Shown here one piece after another: positions 62,744-64,000 of a DNA stretch of 64,000 nucleotides. The notes under the pieces are model-generated. The model did no database searches. It saw only the letters and a program-made list of their open reading frames with translations, and had not been told where the DNA came from. Positions within the stretch are counted from its first letter, which is position 1. Every line of letters starts with the position of its first letter. The DNA comes from Vibrio penaeicida (GTDB taxonomy: Bacteria > Pseudomonadota > Gammaproteobacteria > Enterobacterales > Vibrionaceae), in assembly GCF_030689305.1 (NCBI RefSeq), contig NZ_JAUYVM010000001.1, positions 124,001 through 188,000 of the forward strand, written 5' to 3'. Made by a program: the position numbers and the translations under genes.

Positions 62744-62759
62744 CGTAACCCGATTCAAA

Positions 62760-62780
62760 CTGGGCGTTCAATTCGCCCAG
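62760..62780. terminator. Stem-loop between the chemoreceptor and bsrV
   Basis: CTGGGCG-ttcaatt-CGCCCAG is a perfect 7-base stem about 45 bases after the chemoreceptor stop. It lacks a T run, so it may be a weak or factor-assisted terminator. Confidence 0.45.
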
Positions 62781-62849
62781 CTTACAACTTAATTTCCCTC
62801 TCCTATATTCACTCGTTTACTCGGGAGGGGGCTGCTTTGGAGAAAAAAC

Positions 62850-64000
62850 ATGAAAACTAAATTAACCCTTTTAGCGTTGTCTTTTGCTACCGCGACCACT
62901 ATTTCAACACCAGCACTAAGTGCTCCACTGCTTTCGGGTATTGAAGGCGAATACAGCAATGAATACAAAACCAGCAATGCGTGGCTTGAAGTAAGCCTGT
63001 CTCAGTTCAATGACAACATCAATCAGTTCAGAACTTTTGTTAGTGCAGGTACAAGCATTTGTGCGGTAATGAAAGCGGACGCTTACGGAAATGGTATTCA
63101 AGGGCTAATGCCGACTATCCTTGCCCAAGGCATTCCATGTGTTGCTATTGCAAGTAATGAAGAAGCACGTATCGTCCGTGAATCTGGCTTTGATGGGCAA
63201 TTAATTCGTGTACGTGCGGCAAGCAATAAAGAAATTGCTAACGCGGTTCAATACGATGTGGAGGAGTTAGTAGGCTCTGTTTCTAAAGCCCGTCAGATTG
63301 AACGAATTGCAGAACGTTTTGATACTGAAATTAATGTTCACCTCGCGCTGAATTCTGGTGGAATGGGTCGCAACGGCTTAGATATGTCTACACAACGCGG
63401 GCAACGCGACGCGTTGAAAATGACGGACTTTGACAATGTCGAAATCGTAGGAATCATGACTCACTTCCCTAACTACGAAGTGGACTATATCAAAGAGAAA
63501 GCTGCTGAGTTTGAGCAAAGCGCACTTTGGATCATCGAGAACTCTGACCTTGATCGCGAGGATGTTACTCTACACGCTGCCAACTCGTTTACGTCACTCA
63601 ACGTACCAGAAGCTCAGTTTGATATGGTGCGCCCAGGCGGCGTTTTGTATGGCGATCTTCCAGGACATGCTGAGTACCCTTCTATCGTTACTTACAAAAC
63701 AAAAGTGGCTTCTTTGCATAGACTGCCTGCTGGCAGCACTGTTGGGTATGACAGTTCATTCGTCACAAAACGCGAAACCATTCTAGCCAACCTACCGCTT
63801 GGTTATTCAGATGGTTATAACCGCAGCCTTGGTAACAAAGCAGAAGTCATCATAAACGGTCAACGTGTCCCAGTAGTGGGCAAGATTTCGATGAATACAA
63901 CAATGGTTGACGTAACCGATGTACACAGCATTCGCCAGAATTCACAAGTGATTCTGTTTGGTACACAAGGGGAAAATAGTATAACCATTGGTGAGATAGA
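62850..64000 (+). CDS. bsrV: Periplasmic broad-spectrum amino acid racemase BsrV (3' end outside window)
   Basis: BsrV makes D-amino acids (D-Met, D-Leu and others) that are released and modify peptidoglycan in stationary phase. ATG at 62850, with GGAG at good spacing, opens a frame of at least 383 codons still open at the window end; the V. cholerae protein has about 409 residues, so roughly 25 are missing. It has a signal peptide (MKTKLTLLALSFATATTISTPALSA), PLP lysine in ICAVMKADAYGNG, the RVR and GRNG residues linked to broad-specificity racemases, the tyrosine motif TVGYDSSF and VVGKISMNTTMVDVTD. An ordinary cytoplasmic alanine racemase would lack the signal peptide. Confidence 0.9.
   Translation, partial: MKTKLTLLALSFATATTISTPALSAPLLSGIEGEYSNEYKTSNAWLEVSLSQFNDNINQFRTFVSAGTSICAVMKADAYGNGIQGLMPTILAQGIPCVAIASNEEARIVRESGFDGQLIRVRAASNKEIANAVQYDVEELVGSVSKARQIERIAERFDTEINVHLALNSGGMGRNGLDMSTQRGQRDALKMTDFDNVEIVGIMTHFPNYEVDYIKEKAAEFEQSALWIIENSDLDREDVTLHAANSFTSLNVPEAQFDMVRPGGVLYGDLPGHAEYPSIVTYKTKVASLHRLPAGSTVGYDSSFVTKRETILANLPLGYSDGYNRSLGNKAEVIINGQRVPVVGKISMNTTMVDVTDVHSIRQNSQVILFGTQGENSITIGEI

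Overview
The window looks like chromosomal DNA of a Vibrio (Vibrionaceae, Gammaproteobacteria). The grounds are an SOS-regulated integron integrase next to rplT-rpmI-infC-thrS, a monomeric isocitrate dehydrogenase, the torR/torD/purR/tfoY order with a c-di-GMP-I riboswitch before tfoY, a MukBEF condensin operon with cmoM, and a BsrV-type periplasmic racemase. I cannot name the species. Nothing looks like a prophage or an insertion sequence, and I found no tRNA, rRNA or CRISPR.

Layout. 1-1,330: the start of a PhnA-like gene reading out of the window, a presumed attI region, and an integron integrase preceded by a textbook LexA box. 1,405-5,152: rplT, rpmI, infC (ATT start) and thrS on the minus strand, then an unannotated 33-codon membrane peptide. 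5,230-14,278: accessory genes, namely a HAD phosphatase, a di-haem peroxidase overlapping a hybrid sensor kinase, arfB, a VOC protein, two overlapping membrane-associated GTPases and a zinc-ribbon protein. 14,487-22,382: a catabolic island (aldehyde dehydrogenase, omega-aminotransferase, MFS carrier, P1-family DmpA/BapA-like peptidase, AraC and LysR regulators) that reads as a pathway for beta-alanyl peptides or beta-alanine; it contains a seven-copy tandem repeat and several dyads.

22,581-34,882: cmoM-mukF-mukE-mukB, elyC, torR and torD (divergent), purR, then the riboswitch and tfoY. 35,017-45,622: a DUF2007 protein, an alpha/beta hydrolase, glgC-glgA, a GGDEF-EAL protein with a degenerate GGNEF motif, topA and yciN. 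45,668-53,907: aroA, a glycine-zipper protein, aat-bpt, infA, a serine-hydrolase lipoprotein, clpS-clpA and cspD. 54,046-64,000: monomeric icd, rluE, mnmA-hflD-purB, a chemoreceptor behind a perfect CRP site, and bsrV cut by the window end.

Most genes are conserved core functions in familiar Vibrio order. The less explained parts are the peroxidase/kinase pair, the GTPase pair, the proposed beta-alanyl island with its repeat array, the small membrane peptide, and several short motifs shared between intergenic regions. Start sites were moved from the longest open frame to the start that fits the family and the ribosome binding site; each case is noted.
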